Positions 22,625 through 34,264 are shown, counted from the stretch's first letter. The stretch: DNA of 64,000 nt from Shinisaurus crocodilurus (GCA_021292165.1 CM037879.1:244653797-244717796), one strand, 5' to 3'. Program-made: numbers and translations. Notes: generated by a model not told the origin, from the letters alone.

Positions 22625-22899
22625 CCCTTAGTGACCGGAATCCCCTGAACTCATAAAAGGGCAGGAAATCATTATTTAATTTATAATTATTATGTTTTTA
22701 CTGCTAGTGCAGGAGGGTGCTTGTGGGATTTTCTATCTCATGCCAAATAACTTGGCTGTTTGGGGGTACTGTGCACCTTGACTTGAGTCAGTGGGTAACA
22801 CCATTTGCTGCTCCGCTTCAGGCATTAAAATGTCTTAGGCCAGCCCTGTCAGCCTAGGCCCTACATCAATTGATGAAAGAGCTACATTAACCTGGTTTA

Positions 22900-23987
22900 C
22901 AGTTCATGGAACTTGAGTTCTTTGCAAGGCTTAGGGTTGGCACTGGTGGAGAGCAGAGCTCTTGTGCCTTTGAGCTGTGTGGCAGGCAGAAATTCAACAG
23001 ATTAAGCTTTTGCTGGTATGGAAATACAACTGCAGGAAAAGCTTTTCCTGTTGACATTCTGCCTCTCAGACATCTTATTACTTGTGTGGAGCCTCAGATC
23101 GACATTTTTCAGTGATTCAATAGCTCTTAATTTAAAAAGGGGGGGGTTTCCCGCCCCTGCCTTATACTTACCAAAGCAAAGACATACAAATGGGGGTAAG
23201 AGGTCACCTGACCTGGTCACAACCTTCCCAACGATAATGAGATGTACCGTAAATTTAGAAATAAGTACCATAATTTGAATACATCTATACATATCCGCAT
23301 ATGCAAATGTGTGCCCTTTTTGTGGGTGGGGTGGATGGCCCAACCCACAGACAGTGTACTGGGCCAAGAAAATCCTGTTGCCACCCCTGCATAGGATAGG
23401 ATAAGGCAGAGCTGATCTGAGTAACTTCACCACACGCTGTGACCCAGTTTGCAGGTAACAATTCCTGGTTGTCTAAGCCAGGAACTGTCTGGGCCGAGCA
23501 GCAGCAAGCGAGTGCACTGCCTCCCATGTGCTCACTTGCTGTCGCGCAGCCGCGGCCAACTATGGGTTACACGACCTATAGTTCGCAGTTACATGTTAAA
23601 TGGGCCATTGGCTTCTCTGCCCCTTCTGCCGTGCCCTGTTTCAGATGCCCATCAATGGCTCCAGCATAGAATTGGAGGCAGTGTAGCTCTCTCAATACCA
23701 CAGTGGGTGGGAGGGAGGGTGCTGTCGTGCTCATGCCCTGCTTGTGTGTGGGCTTCTCACGTGCATCTGCTCGGCCACTGAGGGCAACACTAGAGGGACC
23801 CTTCACTGGTCTGATCCACCATCGTGGCTCTTCTTACGTTCTTTTGGGGCAGAGGAGCTGCTACTGCCGTTGCCATGAAGGGAAGCAAGAGTTCACACTG
23901 TGTGCGTGCACATGCGCCAAAAGCAGCAGGTCTCGCCTCCTCCCCCTCGCTCAGCTCTGCCACGAGTAGCGGCCACACCATAACTAG
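22900..23987. other. Intergenic stretch without a recognised gene
   Basis: Several 70-140-codon frames on both strands have no family resemblance. A G-run lies at 23140-23147. No delimitable repeat. Confidence 0.4.
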
Positions 23988-23990
23988 TTA

Positions 23991-24360
23991 GGGCACAATC
24001 CTGTCCGTTGCGCCCTTGCTGCTCGGAAGCCCCATCATCTGCACATCTAGCAAGGGTGCTTCGTTCGGAGTGGGAGTGAAGGAGGCTGGAGGAGGCTCCT
24101 CAAGATCATTTGTATCCTGGCCTCTCCAGTCCCCATCCTGCCCATCGTAACGCCCCCTTTTCTCCTCACAGGTTGCTTTTCTGACCTTGGAAAGCCAACT
24201 CGGTTTTCTCCGAGTTGGCTGTGAGGGGGAGGCCTCTGGGCTCGGTTCTCCAACTACCCCCTTCCAAGGTTGGAGCGCTGTCTCTGACCTAGGCGGGATT
24301 TCCCGAGCCCTCCTATGGTCCCTGGGACGCTTGCCTAGGGACCATAGGATTGCTCTCTCC
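23991..24360. mobile_element. MITE of the GGGCACAATCC long family, copy 1
   Basis: It starts TTA then GGGCACAATCCTGTCC, has a central foldback (GACCTTGGAAAGCCAACTCG ... CGAGTTGGCT, and CCAAGGTTGGAG), and ends ACCATAGGATTGCTCTCTCC. The same plan is seen at 28873-29288 and 58746-59160. The right limit is uncertain. Confidence 0.6.
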
Positions 24361-24379
24361 ATTGCTAAATGAGAAAGCC

Positions 24380-26040
24380 TATCCATTCCTTCCCACCCCC
24401 ACTCCACAATTCTAGTCCAGCATTCTGCTTTGCACAGTGGCTAACCAGATGTCCACATGCAGGACATAGAGGTCATAGCTCTCCCCCGCTGTTGCTCCAC
24501 AGCAGCTGGTTAGCGGTGTACTGCCTCTACACCTGGGGTTTCCCATCTAGCCAATATGACTCATATGGAACCGAAGTGGGATGGAACTTCACACATCCGT
24601 TACAGCCTCTCAGCCAAATCTTTGGAGGCAGGACAGTAGGACAGTTTAAAAATGCATCAATACACAAAGCTTAGAACAGCAGCAGTCCGGCCAAAGGTAA
24701 GCTAAGCCAGGTGTGGACAGAAGGTAGATTGGGATCTACTGGTAGATCTCTGGGTGATTTGCAGTAGATCGGATTATTTGCCTTTTAAAAAAAATCACAC
24801 AGATATTACAGCATTTTACAACTGCATGCAGTGTTAAAGGCAATATATAAATAATAATTAAAAAACCACATTAGTAATTGTATTTCAATAGCTTAACTTC
24901 AATCACAAAAACAAGGTGGTTCAAACATGTCTACGTTTGCTTAGAATGATCTGAAATACAGTACATATTGATTAAAAGGAGACAACAGAAACCCATTCTA
25001 GCAGACCCAAAGTCATTGGTGTTTCTTGCTCTTTGAACATCATTACTTAAAAATCAATACATTTGCACCTTGTTATGGGCAAGAAAGCTTTAAATATGCC
25101 CCCTCCCAAAGTGCATTGGTGAATTGTTAGCAACAAGATTATTTGAAAGACAAATGATATGCTAGTTACCAGGAACCAATTACGCTGGTGGATTTGCATT
25201 GGCTTAATTTGCTTAGCTGCAACAGGATTAAACCCAGTTCAGAGGTTTATAGATCACACATTTGTGTCCCTCCCCCCAACCTCAGAACATTTTAGTTGAT
25301 ATTTACTCAGGAAGACTTCCTACTCCAGGTATGAGCAACATATAGCCCTTGGGCACACGACCCAAGAGCCAATGCTGCCCCCGCTGCAAAGTGCCCCATG
25401 TTTACTGCTGGGTGGGGTGGGCAGGGGAGGGGATCTGTTTCCTTTCTATCAATTGTATGTCTATGTTGCATCTCTACTAGAGGATATGAGAAACTATCTT
25501 TGCTGCTCTCTAGTCCCTTTAAAAAACAAAGAACCAACCACACACACACAAAACACACACCTCAACCATGTGATAGATTTCCCATCTCCTTCAAACAGTG
25601 AGCAATTTTCTCTCAGCTTGCCTCTGATGTATTTATGGATGCAGAAAAACAAGAACTGCATGAAAAACTCCTGTACACAAGAAGAGGAAAATGTGACTAA
25701 GGAGAATGGGGATAAAGATTAGCCCTGTGCTGAACATTTCTTCCCCATTTTTTTTTTAACCATTTCCATGCAATTTGATAGAAAATAGATTGCTTTCGAA
25801 AAGAAATACAAAGGAGAATAAAATTTTGGAGAAATGCATTGCTTTCAGGGTTCTTGTGCTTACTTTACTTATGAGGTGGCCAAGGAATGTGTGCAAATGT
25901 CCTATCTTTGTACAATCACCTCTCCAGCAGCCTGCAGCCTCCTCAGCTTCCTGCACTTCAATTAAAGCCCAGGGGAAGATGTCATGAGGTAATTCCTCCC
26001 ATAGGGCTTTTTCAGATCAGGAAGGGCAGGCAGCCTGGGA
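24380..26040. other. Intergenic stretch without a recognised gene
   Basis: Holds one GTAGATC repeat fragment (24709-24772) and a CA-rich patch (25540-25560). No coding or transposon signal that I can support. Confidence 0.45.
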
Positions 26041-26044
26041 AACT

Positions 26045-26485
26045 GCAGAGGGATGGGCGACCTGCCCGGCACTCAACTCACAGCGCGTGAGCCGAGCGCT
26101 CCTGCTGTGCGAGCCGAGCCGAGCGCCAGCTGAGACGCTCACTGGACTTCTGGGCCCCTCAGCTCGACGTTGTTTGCATAGCAAACGGCCTAATTTGCGC
26201 AAATTTGGCCGTAATTTGCGCAAATTTGGCCGTAATTTGCGCAAATTTGGCCGTAATTTGCGCAAATTTGGCCATAATTTGCGCAAAATAGGTCGTTTTC
26301 TACGTAAACAACCTAGCGCCGGAACCCGGAAGTTGCTTTCCCCAGCTCGGCTTGCGAGAATGTGAGTCGAGCCGGGGAAAAGGTAGGGCGAGCAGAGCTC
26401 AGGGGGGCGAGCAGAGCTCAGGGGGTCGAGCCCGGCGAGTTCTCCGGACTTCCACTCCCCAATCGAGCTCCGCGTACATCCCTAG
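26045..26485. mobile_element. Probable non-autonomous DNA element containing a palindrome array
   Basis: Outer sequences AGAGGGATGGGCGACC and GCGTACATCCCTAG could be inverted ends (AGGGATG/CATCCCT). Inside, GAGCCGAGC blocks appear inverted on either side of a 21-bp tandem array. No clear 8-bp duplication, so the element limits are tentative. Confidence 0.4.
26188..26290. repeat. 21-bp tandem repeat of the palindrome AATTTGCGCAAATT
   Basis: Five units at 21-bp spacing (palindromes at 26192, 26213, 26234, 26255 and a degenerate one at 26276) follow the pattern GGCCGTAATTTGCGCAAATTT. Each unit contains a perfect 14-bp palindrome, so both strands translate to a seven-residue periodic peptide; that is a by-product, not a gene. 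GTTTGCATAGCAAAC just upstream is a further short foldback. Confidence 0.95.
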
Positions 26486-26789
26486 CAACAGAAAGAAAAA
26501 ACGTACACAGCACCCTCGGCCACCTCACAGTGATTAGGTAAGCTCACAAACACCACAATGGTGAGTCCTACCTTTGAGAAACTGTCATAGAATTTATCTT
26601 CCCCCTGGAGAAATTATACGGATGTAACCAGTGGCTCGCGTCTGCACGAGGCTCACGGACCTACCTGCAGGCGTCCCGGCGGCTCCTCGGTTCTGCTCTG
26701 CGTGGAGAGCCACCCGCACCGCCCACGCCGGTCCCGTCGCGTCACTTCCGGCGTGGTGAAAGTGACGCGATGGGACCCTGCTCCGACGC

Positions 26790-26890
26790 GCTGGACCCCC
26801 GCACTATGTTTTTGGCGGGGGAAACCAGTGCAATAGGGCTGTTTAAGCCCTGTTGCCCTGGTTCCCCCCGCCAAAAACATAGCGCAGGGG
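26790..26890. repeat. GCAACAGGGC foldback, stand-alone copy
   Basis: Arms ATGTTTTTGGCGGGGGAAAC and, inverted, ATGTTTTTGGCGGGGGGAAC enclose CAGGGCT-GTTTAAGCCCTG. The same foldback sits inside the two long CAGGGCCGG elements (14190-14267, 28069-28152). Confidence 0.85.
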
Positions 26891-26937
26891 TCCAGCGCGC
26901 CGGAGCAGCCGGAAGAGACGCGACGGGGGACAGAGGC

Positions 26938-26985
26938 TCGAGTGGCGGCGGCGGCTCGAGTGGCGGCGGCGGCTCGAGCGGCGGA
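26938..26985. repeat. GC-rich 18-bp tandem repeat
   Basis: About 2.7 units of GGCTCGAGTGGCGGCGGC lie in very GC-rich sequence downstream of the foldback. Confidence 0.85.
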
Positions 26986-27634
26986 GAGAACGCTCCACGC
27001 CGCTCAGAAGAGCGAGATCGGGCCGGCGGCGGTGCGGAGGGGCAAGCCGTGAGCTCAAGACAGGTTCGTGTTCGATGAGATTGTCACTGAATTTCTCTGC
27101 CCAAAAACAGAATTTCGAGATGCCATTTACGCACGGCTCTAAAAAAATCACTTTGTCCTCACTGCAGTACTAAAAAGGACATTGTATGTGCATCATCAGA
27201 TAAACTGCACTGGGCTGATTTGCTTCCTGATGATGCCTTTACCATGCAATTTCCCTGCCTGAGTCACAGAATTTTATGGGGATTCCAGGTGACATTGTCT
27301 TCCACCTGTAATCCCACCACTTCTTCCATCTTTTTTTCTGACCACAGAAGATTCATTAAAGGGGAAAAGATGGAATAGCTGCACAATGTTTGATTGGTAG
27401 CGCTATGAGACTTCGGTCTGAAAGCACTCTGAATCTCCACTCTCCAGCAGTATTCCTGAAGTAGGCTGAACCTCAGTGCTTCCTGCCTTTACACTTGCCA
27501 CTGCTGCCACTACATTTTAGACTATTGATACGATACAATAAGGCCTAAGTGTGTGGTACATTAAAATGGCCCCTGGGCAGCAAAGAAGCATGGCAGATGG
27601 GCTATGCATGTGGAGCGGGAGATAGAGCAACAGG

Positions 27635-28560
27635 TAGGGCCGGCCCAAGACATTTTGCTGCCTGAGGCAAAGGACAATATGGCGCCTCTCCTCATTCCAA
27701 CCAGACAGGCAGTTGGATCTTACTTCAGTACTGGTGACAGGACAGTGACTTCCACCACACCTGAGGGCAGAGGGCTAGCTTAGGGAACACAGGGTAGGCC
27801 ATGCCATGCCACGCCACTCGGCCCGCACAGCTCTGAGCCAGGGCTGGCGCTACCGCTAGGCAAACTAGGCGGTTGCCTAGGGCGCGCGGCTGAAGAGGGC
27901 GCAGAAATGCTGCGCCGCCCCCCGCAGCCGCTGGACCCCCCCGCCACCCCCCGCAGCCGCTGGACCCCCCGCCACCCTCGCAGCCACCGGACCCCCCGCC
28001 ACCCCCGCAGCCACCGGACCCCCCCCCGCCACCTACCTTCTCCGCGCCGCTGCCGGAGCCCTGCCCACGCTCTGTTTTGGCAGGAGGAACCAGGGCAACA
28101 GGGCTTAAACAGCCCTGTTGCCCTGGTTTCCCCGGCCAAAAACAGAGCGCGGGGGTCCCGTCGCATCTCTTCCTCCGCGCCGGAAGGATGCGACGGGACC
28201 AGTGGATGGGGAGGCAGGCGAGGAGGAGGAGGAGGCAGCCAGGGAGGGGGGGAGGTAGGTGGTGGGGGGGGTCCAGCGGCTGCAGGGGGTGGCGGGGGTG
28301 CCGGTGGCTGCGGGGGGGCGGCGGGGGGTCCGGCGGCTGCGGGGGGTGGTGGTTTGCAAAGCAGGGCTGCTTTGCTCCGGAGCCCCCCCCTACGGCACAA
28401 GAGGGGAGGGGGTGCTAAATATAATTTTGCCTAGGGCGCCAAACTGCCCTGCACGGTCCTGCTCTGAGCACCAACATCTTGCTGCTGCTCTCTGCCCCCC
28501 TCCCCATATCTGCTTCCTGAGGCAGCTGCCTCACTCTCCTGAATAATAAGGCCGGCCCTG
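27635..28560. mobile_element. Outer hAT-like MITE (GGGCCGGCC ends) interrupted by a second element
   Basis: Ends are TAGGGCCGGCCCAAGAC and, inverted, CAGGGCCGGCC. Flanks GCAACAGG (27627-27634) and GCAACAAG (28561-28568) are a 7/8 match to an 8-bp duplication. Inside the ends are TGCCTGAGGCAAAGG and CTGAGGCAGCTGCCTCA. The element at 27839-28461 is inserted in it, so the outer one is older. Confidence 0.8.
27839..28461. mobile_element. hAT-like element, CAGGGCCGG family, copy B (nested)
   Basis: Ends are CAGGGCTGGCGCTACCGCTA and, inverted, CAGGACCGTGCAGGGCAGTT, with a perfect 8-bp duplication CTCTGAGC (27831-27838, 28462-28469). It is GC-rich inside with CCGC/GGCGG tandem units and carries the GCAACAGGGC foldback (28069-28152). 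It is inverted relative to copy A at 13982-14657. No transposase frame. Confidence 0.92.
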
Positions 28561-28872
28561 GCAACAAGTCCCTCTCCCCACTGAGATCTTTCTCCCCACG
28601 TACAGCCTTAATGTTCAGATGCACACTGCTCTCTTCCCATCCCATGCAATTGCTTCTAACACAGGGAAGGGCAAACTTCAGGCGTACTTTTTTATTAGAA
28701 CCCTGAGATCCGCCAACGAGAGCCTGATGCAAAAGACATACACTTATATTTAAAGAATTCTGAGCCCAGGAATGTGTTCTGCATTACAGAGCAGAATGGA
28801 GCTCACAGTCTGTCCACATAAAAATCCATCTGTGGTTACCCTAAACTTTCTTCGTTTCAGAAGTATAATTTA

Positions 28873-29288
28873 GGGCACAATCCAATGGGGATGTCCGTAA
28901 GCCTCCGAACTCAGAAGATTATGGGCATCCTATGGAGAACAGGAGGAAAGTGGAGGTGATCATTGCCTCCACGCCGCTCCCACCCTGCAAGTCAGCTAGA
29001 TGGAAAAAGCGCTTCGGACAGGGAGAGAATTAGGCTGGAGCACTGCCAGGTTACGTTGTATCCTGGCGGCCCTGTCCCCTCCCCCCATCACGCCCCTTCT
29101 CCAAGGTCACTCTTATGACCTTGGAGACACAGCTCGCACAGTCATTTCCATGCTGGCTGCGGGGGAGGGGGGCATCTGAGCGCAGAGACCGAGCTCTGAG
29201 ATTGGAACTCTTTTCCAGCCTTGGAGCTGGGACTCTGAAAAATCCTATGGCCTTCTAGACATTGACAAGGGGCCATAGGATTGCTCTG
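28873..29288. mobile_element. MITE of the GGGCACAATCC long family, copy 2
   Basis: It starts GGGCACAATCCAATGG after TTA (28870-28872) and ends GGCCATAGGATTGCTCTG before TTA (29289-29291). A central foldback is CTCCAAGGTCACTCTTATGA / CCTTGGAG. TTA flanks and GGG ends suggest Harbinger affinity, though the two ends match only partly. Confidence 0.65.
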
Positions 29289-29299
29289 TTAGCATGTGT

Positions 29300-31420
29300 G
29301 GGTGTCATTTTGTTCTTGCTATTGTTAAACAATTAGAAGTTAGACATCCTTGCCGATCTACTTCAAGTTACCCAGAGATGGATGGATCTATCTTCTGCCT
29401 GTCGCTGCTGTTAAAGACCATCCTATGTTCAAACAGTACCCAAAAAAGAGAGGAATTTGGTAACCATTTCTCCCTCACACCTTCCTTTAAAACATATCCA
29501 TGGTGTTTTTAAATCTCATGTTTTCCTAAATGAATCCTATTCCTCAGAAGCTTATCAGGGATGTTTGAGAAGAATGGTAATGGGCAGACAAGCTGCCTGG
29601 AACCAAGCCAGTTTGTTTTCCATTACTGTCCGACCCTTGCAATGTGCAGTCACAGCAGAATGTTGCATGTGTTCTACAGCGCACTCTTCTAAGTTCATGT
29701 GGTGCAACATCTAGGCCTCAGCAGCACCTGGCATTTACTGAGTATGTGGCTGCCTAGGACATGCCCCCAGAATCTGCTGCAATATTATAGGGGGTTCCCA
29801 GCACTCAGATCAAAAAGCCTTGTAGGCCCCTTCCAACTCTACTTTTCTATGATTCTATGATCCACAGCACACAAGTGCCTTCTTTCAGGATTTGTAGGGA
29901 AAGGGAAAGAGAAAGGAGTAGTGATCTCTATTTCTGAAGGGGTTTTCCTCACATGTTTCAGGAATGCAAGGGATCAAGTCTGTTTAAACTCTGTTCATAC
30001 TGCATGAAATCCACATGATCATGCTTCTACACTACACATGTCACTGTGCGGTGCCAACTTCCTGCCATTTTAAAGCCCTTCCCCCTTGATAAGCAAGAAA
30101 CAGCTCTTCAAATAATCCGGTAGGAACTGCTCTGGATAAAACATGAAGCAACTTCTCCAAGCAGATCAAGTAGCTGTTATCTGCCTTCTTTGCATTGCTT
30201 TCAGACCAGAATAGCTTCACATTCACATTTGATGCACTCTGACTTTGCTGGCCCTGAATGAGGTCTTTGAGGACTCAGAGAAGCAGTTAGCAAAGACTCT
30301 CTTATCTGCTCAAAGTATTGCTTTGGAGCACCTCACATACTTATTGTCATACAACAAGCTGAATGTGCAGAAACTTCCATGCCCATTGAATGATAGTGGC
30401 ACTGCTTTCGGAGATTCAAAAAGTTGCAAAGAAGGAAGCATAAGGCAAAATGAACTCATATAAAAAACAGCCACCTAGCAGTAGCAGTAGAAAGTCTGGA
30501 CAGAGCTTGAAGGGAATGAGAGGGGCAATAGGCAGGCCCTGGTTCAGATTGAAACCTCTCATCCATGTTTTCTTTACCACCATGTTTTTTTAAAAAGCAA
30601 GAAAAATGTATGAATCAGAATACTGAATTTGCTCACAATACTCAGCTGTATTATGAATTGACCATCATATTCCCTATAAATTCTCTTCCAGCTTGGAATG
30701 TAAAATGTGATTCTGCACATGCATAGTCAGGATTTAAGGCTGACAGTTGCTTTGTAGGTGCATCTTCAAGAGTTCTTTAATGTTAACCCCTTTATTCTCA
30801 ATGAAACACTAGCTGATCACCATCAAACTATGCAAACTACAAAGCCAGCTTTGTAGGCATATGCACAGAAATTCTTTAATATCAACCCCTTTGCTCTCAG
30901 TGAAACTCTCACTGGTTGCTATACACTACGTGACCAGATCACCCAACCAAGCAGCTTTTTGTTTGCTCAGTATCTTCTTCATTGTCTTGATTATTTCTTG
31001 AGAATGTGCAATGTGGCTTCCATCTCCCAACTAGGGGTGCTTTGAGATGGAAGGCATCCAGCACTACTGGTCAAATGGCGTTGTGCAGCCATTTCGTCTT
31101 TTCTTCCTTAATAGATTACTTTTGGAAAGAAAATAGATGGAAGCAACAGTGGGAAAATACGGGAGGGCCACAAATTTAAGACAACAATGTCTGGACACCC
31201 CCACCCCATAAAATTCCATGAAAGGCAGTGTGATTCCACAATAAAGCACCACAGATCTAAAGCTGTCTCTTGTGGCCAGGTGTGTTTGTTTTATGTGTTG
31301 CAGGGGGAGTTGAATCTCGAAGTGGCTCAAATGCAATAAAATGCATGCATGTGCCAACATTATGAGCAGATACTTTTTCTGAGTGTTTACTGAAGCTTTA
31401 AAAAATGTATTAAGCAAATT
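29300..31420. other. Intergenic stretch with one CR1 tip; no recognised gene
   Basis: A CR1 3' tip in plus orientation lies at 29811-29861 (CTTCCAACTCTACTTTTCTA then TGATTCTATGAT). A 72-codon plus frame at 30245-30463 and a 61-codon minus frame at 30041-30226 look protein-like in composition, but I do not recognise them. They could be remnants of an old retrocopy. Confidence 0.45.
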
Positions 31421-31577
31421 CATAGATCACAGAGTTGGAAGGAGCCTACAAGGCCATCGAGTCCAACCCCCTGCTCAATGCAGGAAACTAGAGGAGGAGT
31501 CTCCCATCCAAGTAATAACCAGGCCTGACCCTGCTTAGCTTTCCACACTCAGACATGCTGAGCCAGCGTAAGCCACA
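31421..31577 (-). mobile_element. CR1 LINE 3'-end fragment
   Basis: ATAGATCACAGAGTTGGAAG, GAGTCCAACCCCCTGCTCAA and CCATCCAAGTAATAACCAGG match the pieces at 6756 and 35042. Confidence 0.85.
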
Positions 31578-31579
31578 TT

Positions 31580-33344
31580 CCAGACTGAACTGAAGAGAGT
31601 CCACCCTTCATCAAGGGGAAGGCATGCATGGTTTCCTTGCCATGAGCAAAGGGGGAAAATCTCTTTAGAGAAACCATTGACATAGGACTCCAGCCAGCAA
31701 CATTAGAGCCATCATTTCGGAGCATGTATACACATGGAGTATAGATTAAAATGGCATTTGTGTTTTCAAGTGCAGTAGAAATAATGTTGCACAAATCAAT
31801 TAAGAGTATAGGGATGAGGTTTTATGTATTTATGAATGATCTGCTACTGCTTTTCTAACCTTTGGGACCTTCATGAGCTGTGCCACCAAAGAGCAAAATC
31901 ATTCATAGTAGGAATATATCTGGAAATTTTACCTGCCATTTATCTGAATCGAAGACCAATATGAAAATGTGTTTATTGAAAACTGAATCCAAACTTCCAG
32001 AAATATTCAGCAGTTTGCCAATGTAAATCCAAGTTTGAGAAAGTTACATTGCAACAATATGTGTGTCTACTCAAATGTAAGCCCCACTGAAAACAATGGG
32101 GCTTATTCCCAGGTAAGGATGTAAAGGTTCTCAGCCTTCATTGCACTTGTTGGGCTTGTCTAAGCCAAATGGATGACCGTACCATGAAGTAGATTTGGAC
32201 CATTTAATGTTAGTGGAGCTAGCCTGGTTTAAATCCAAGGAATCCAGCTTAGTTTTTCTGGCTTAAGTCCTACATGTGGATTGTGTACAGTTAATTAGAG
32301 AGAGAGAGAAAAAGCACCTTGCACAACCAAAATTGCATTTTGTTGTCCATATTATCTCCTTCAAATACATGGAATGGTTATCAAAATTGCAAGCATCCAT
32401 GGCCTATTGGTACAAATGATGTTCCATCACATAAGCAACCATTAATATCTCACTGAAAGTGAATGCCCTTGAAGTTTTATAACAGCATAAAGCAATATTT
32501 CCAGTTACTATATCAGCACAGCCTATTCAGATGGGGGGGGGGGGGATATAATTGCCTTTATGGTTAAACTTCATATATTATTCCAGAGAAAAACAAGAAA
32601 ACAGAAAAATTAAAACAAACAAACAAACAAAAAACCCACCACTTTGGGCAAAATGCATTTCAAAGCCCAATGCACATATGTATTCATCCATTTGTCAGTT
32701 TCAGAATGTCACAAAAGAAACTCATTGTTCTGACCTGCTCTTGTAGATTCTTAGTTCAGCGGACATATCCCCAAAGGCAGTATTTCATCTCTGGCTCAAA
32801 TAGTGATGGCTGGACTTCCCTGTTTCTCCACAGGTCTGCTCTGTATATACTACCTGACCTCATTAAATCTTGCATTTCACAGACATGTGCCATGTATCCA
32901 TTCCAGCAGCAGATCTTAAAAGCTGCCTGGGGCCAATTTAGGCATTTTATTCTTTCTGCCTAATTGGTTTCGGCATTTATAGTGCACCCATCACCATGTT
33001 GTCTGAATCCTTCTCCAATCCCTTCTTTGCATATGCAGATGAAAGCCACATTCCATATGGTTCACTGCTGTGAACTACAGACACATGATGACCCTTGTAC
33101 CGTAAAGTGCATACCTACATGCCATAATTATCAGGCACACATATGCACATACATGCATGCGAAAAGCCCACCCTACCAATAGAATATTTGAAACAAGAGA
33201 GTCACCACATTTTCTTTGTGTTCTTCTGCATTTTGATCCCATGTGTAAGGCACACTGGAGAGAAAGATTGGATCCGGAGAAGCCATCTGGCAACTAAAGT
33301 TTTTCATAGTTTTCTATAAGGATAATTTATATCCTGCCTTTCTG

Positions 33345-33379
<35 letters not shown>

Positions 33380-33660
33380 CACTCAAAGTGGCTACATTAG
33401 TAATAGCCAAACATGGAATATCCAAATCATAACCATGTCATCTTTCATCCCTAACCATGTGAGATATATATGCAACAAGATGGCCCCAAAATATATTCTT
33501 GTCTCCACTAAAAGTAACAAATGATGTGACATCTGGATGTCTCTAACTGTCACCATTGGCAAGATCTAAGAGTCTTCACTTCCAATTTTTTTTTATTATC
33601 AGAAGTAGGAGCGATTCTCACTTCTGCAGCACTACTTGTAAGTCACATCCACCTCAGCCA
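31580..33660. other. Intergenic stretch without a recognised gene
   Basis: Contains a short repeat tip at 32065-32115 (TAAGCCCCACTGAAAACAAT / GGGGCTTATTCCCAGGTAAG), a G-run at 32533-32546 and a (TA)n tract at 33347-33378. No gene is visible. Confidence 0.5.
33347..33378. repeat. (TA)n microsatellite
   Basis: About 16 uninterrupted TA units. Confidence 0.97.
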
Positions 33661-33662
33661 TT

Positions 33663-34047
33663 CTGGTATTGAAAGTTATTCAGCCAAGTGCTTCAATACT
33701 GATGCCTCTCTATTCAACAAGTTGCTCCTTTCTATCAGGTCGGAAGTGTTTTATGCAATCCTTTTCTGATTCCAGATGCAACAGAGTCAAGTAATACTAG
33801 TTTAACATTCTTAGAGATAATTCTTCCTAAGATTTTCTTCTGTAGCAAAATAATGAAAGAAATAAGCCTTTCACTATTGAATGCAGATTCTGTATTAATG
33901 TATATAATGGTCCCATCCAGTCCTAGCACGCTTAGCAAGTTCATCATAATGCAAAACTGAGTTCTGCTACAACCTGATGGACCTGTTATCTCTCTAAGAC
34001 ATATAAGCAATTCCATCTTGCAAAATTGTATCCAGATCTTCCAGTGT
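33663..34047 (-). pseudogene. RAD51B: RAD51B processed pseudogene fragment (decayed)
   Basis: The minus-strand reading aligns in order with the ATPase core of RAD51B, a RecA-like paralogue of the BCDX2 recombination complex. Pieces: TLEDLDTILQDGIA; REITGPSGC-RTQFCIMM (Walker A, with its Gly-Lys replaced by Ser-Arg); DGTIIYINTESAFNSERL; IISKNVKLVLLDSVAS (Walker B); and NLLNREASVLKHLAE followed by a stop and LSIP. There are at least three frame shifts (near 33995, 33845 and 33720), in-frame stops, and about 25 codons missing between the ERL and IISK pieces. These blocks lie on several exons in the real gene yet abut here without introns, so this is a retrocopy. A 9-base A-run on the same strand near 33586-33594 may be a tail remnant. 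Not functional. Confidence 0.82.
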
Positions 34048-34071
34048 CTTCAATTAAAATGATTACTGATC

Positions 34072-34262
34072 ATATTTGTATCTCACATTTCTTCCAAGGG
34101 TTGTGTGCCTGGGTTTGCCCCATTTCATCCTCACAAGAACCCTTGAGGCAGGTTATGCTAAAGGGGACCAACAGTCCCAAGATCCCCCTATGAGTTTTGT
34201 GGTTTAGTGGAGATCTGAATACAGACCTTACTGGCCCAAGGCCACACTCCCTAACCACCCTG
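34072..34262 (+). mobile_element. CORE/MIR-like SINE fragment
   Basis: The phrases CCCATTTCATCCTCACAAGA, ACCCTTGAGGCAGGTTATGC and GCCCAAGGCCACACTCCCTA, with CTAACCACCCTGGCA, follow the order of the conserved core of MIR-type SINEs. The copy is diverged. Confidence 0.6.
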
Positions 34263-34264
34263 GC

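Noticed and set aside
26017..26365. Frames on both strands encoding a seven-residue periodic Asn-Leu-Arg-Lys peptide
   Set aside because: The peptide is produced by the 21-bp palindromic tandem repeat and appears on both strands, so it is not evidence of a gene.
31064..31423. 119-codon minus-strand frame
   Set aside because: Composition and lack of motifs suggest a chance frame; no family resemblance.
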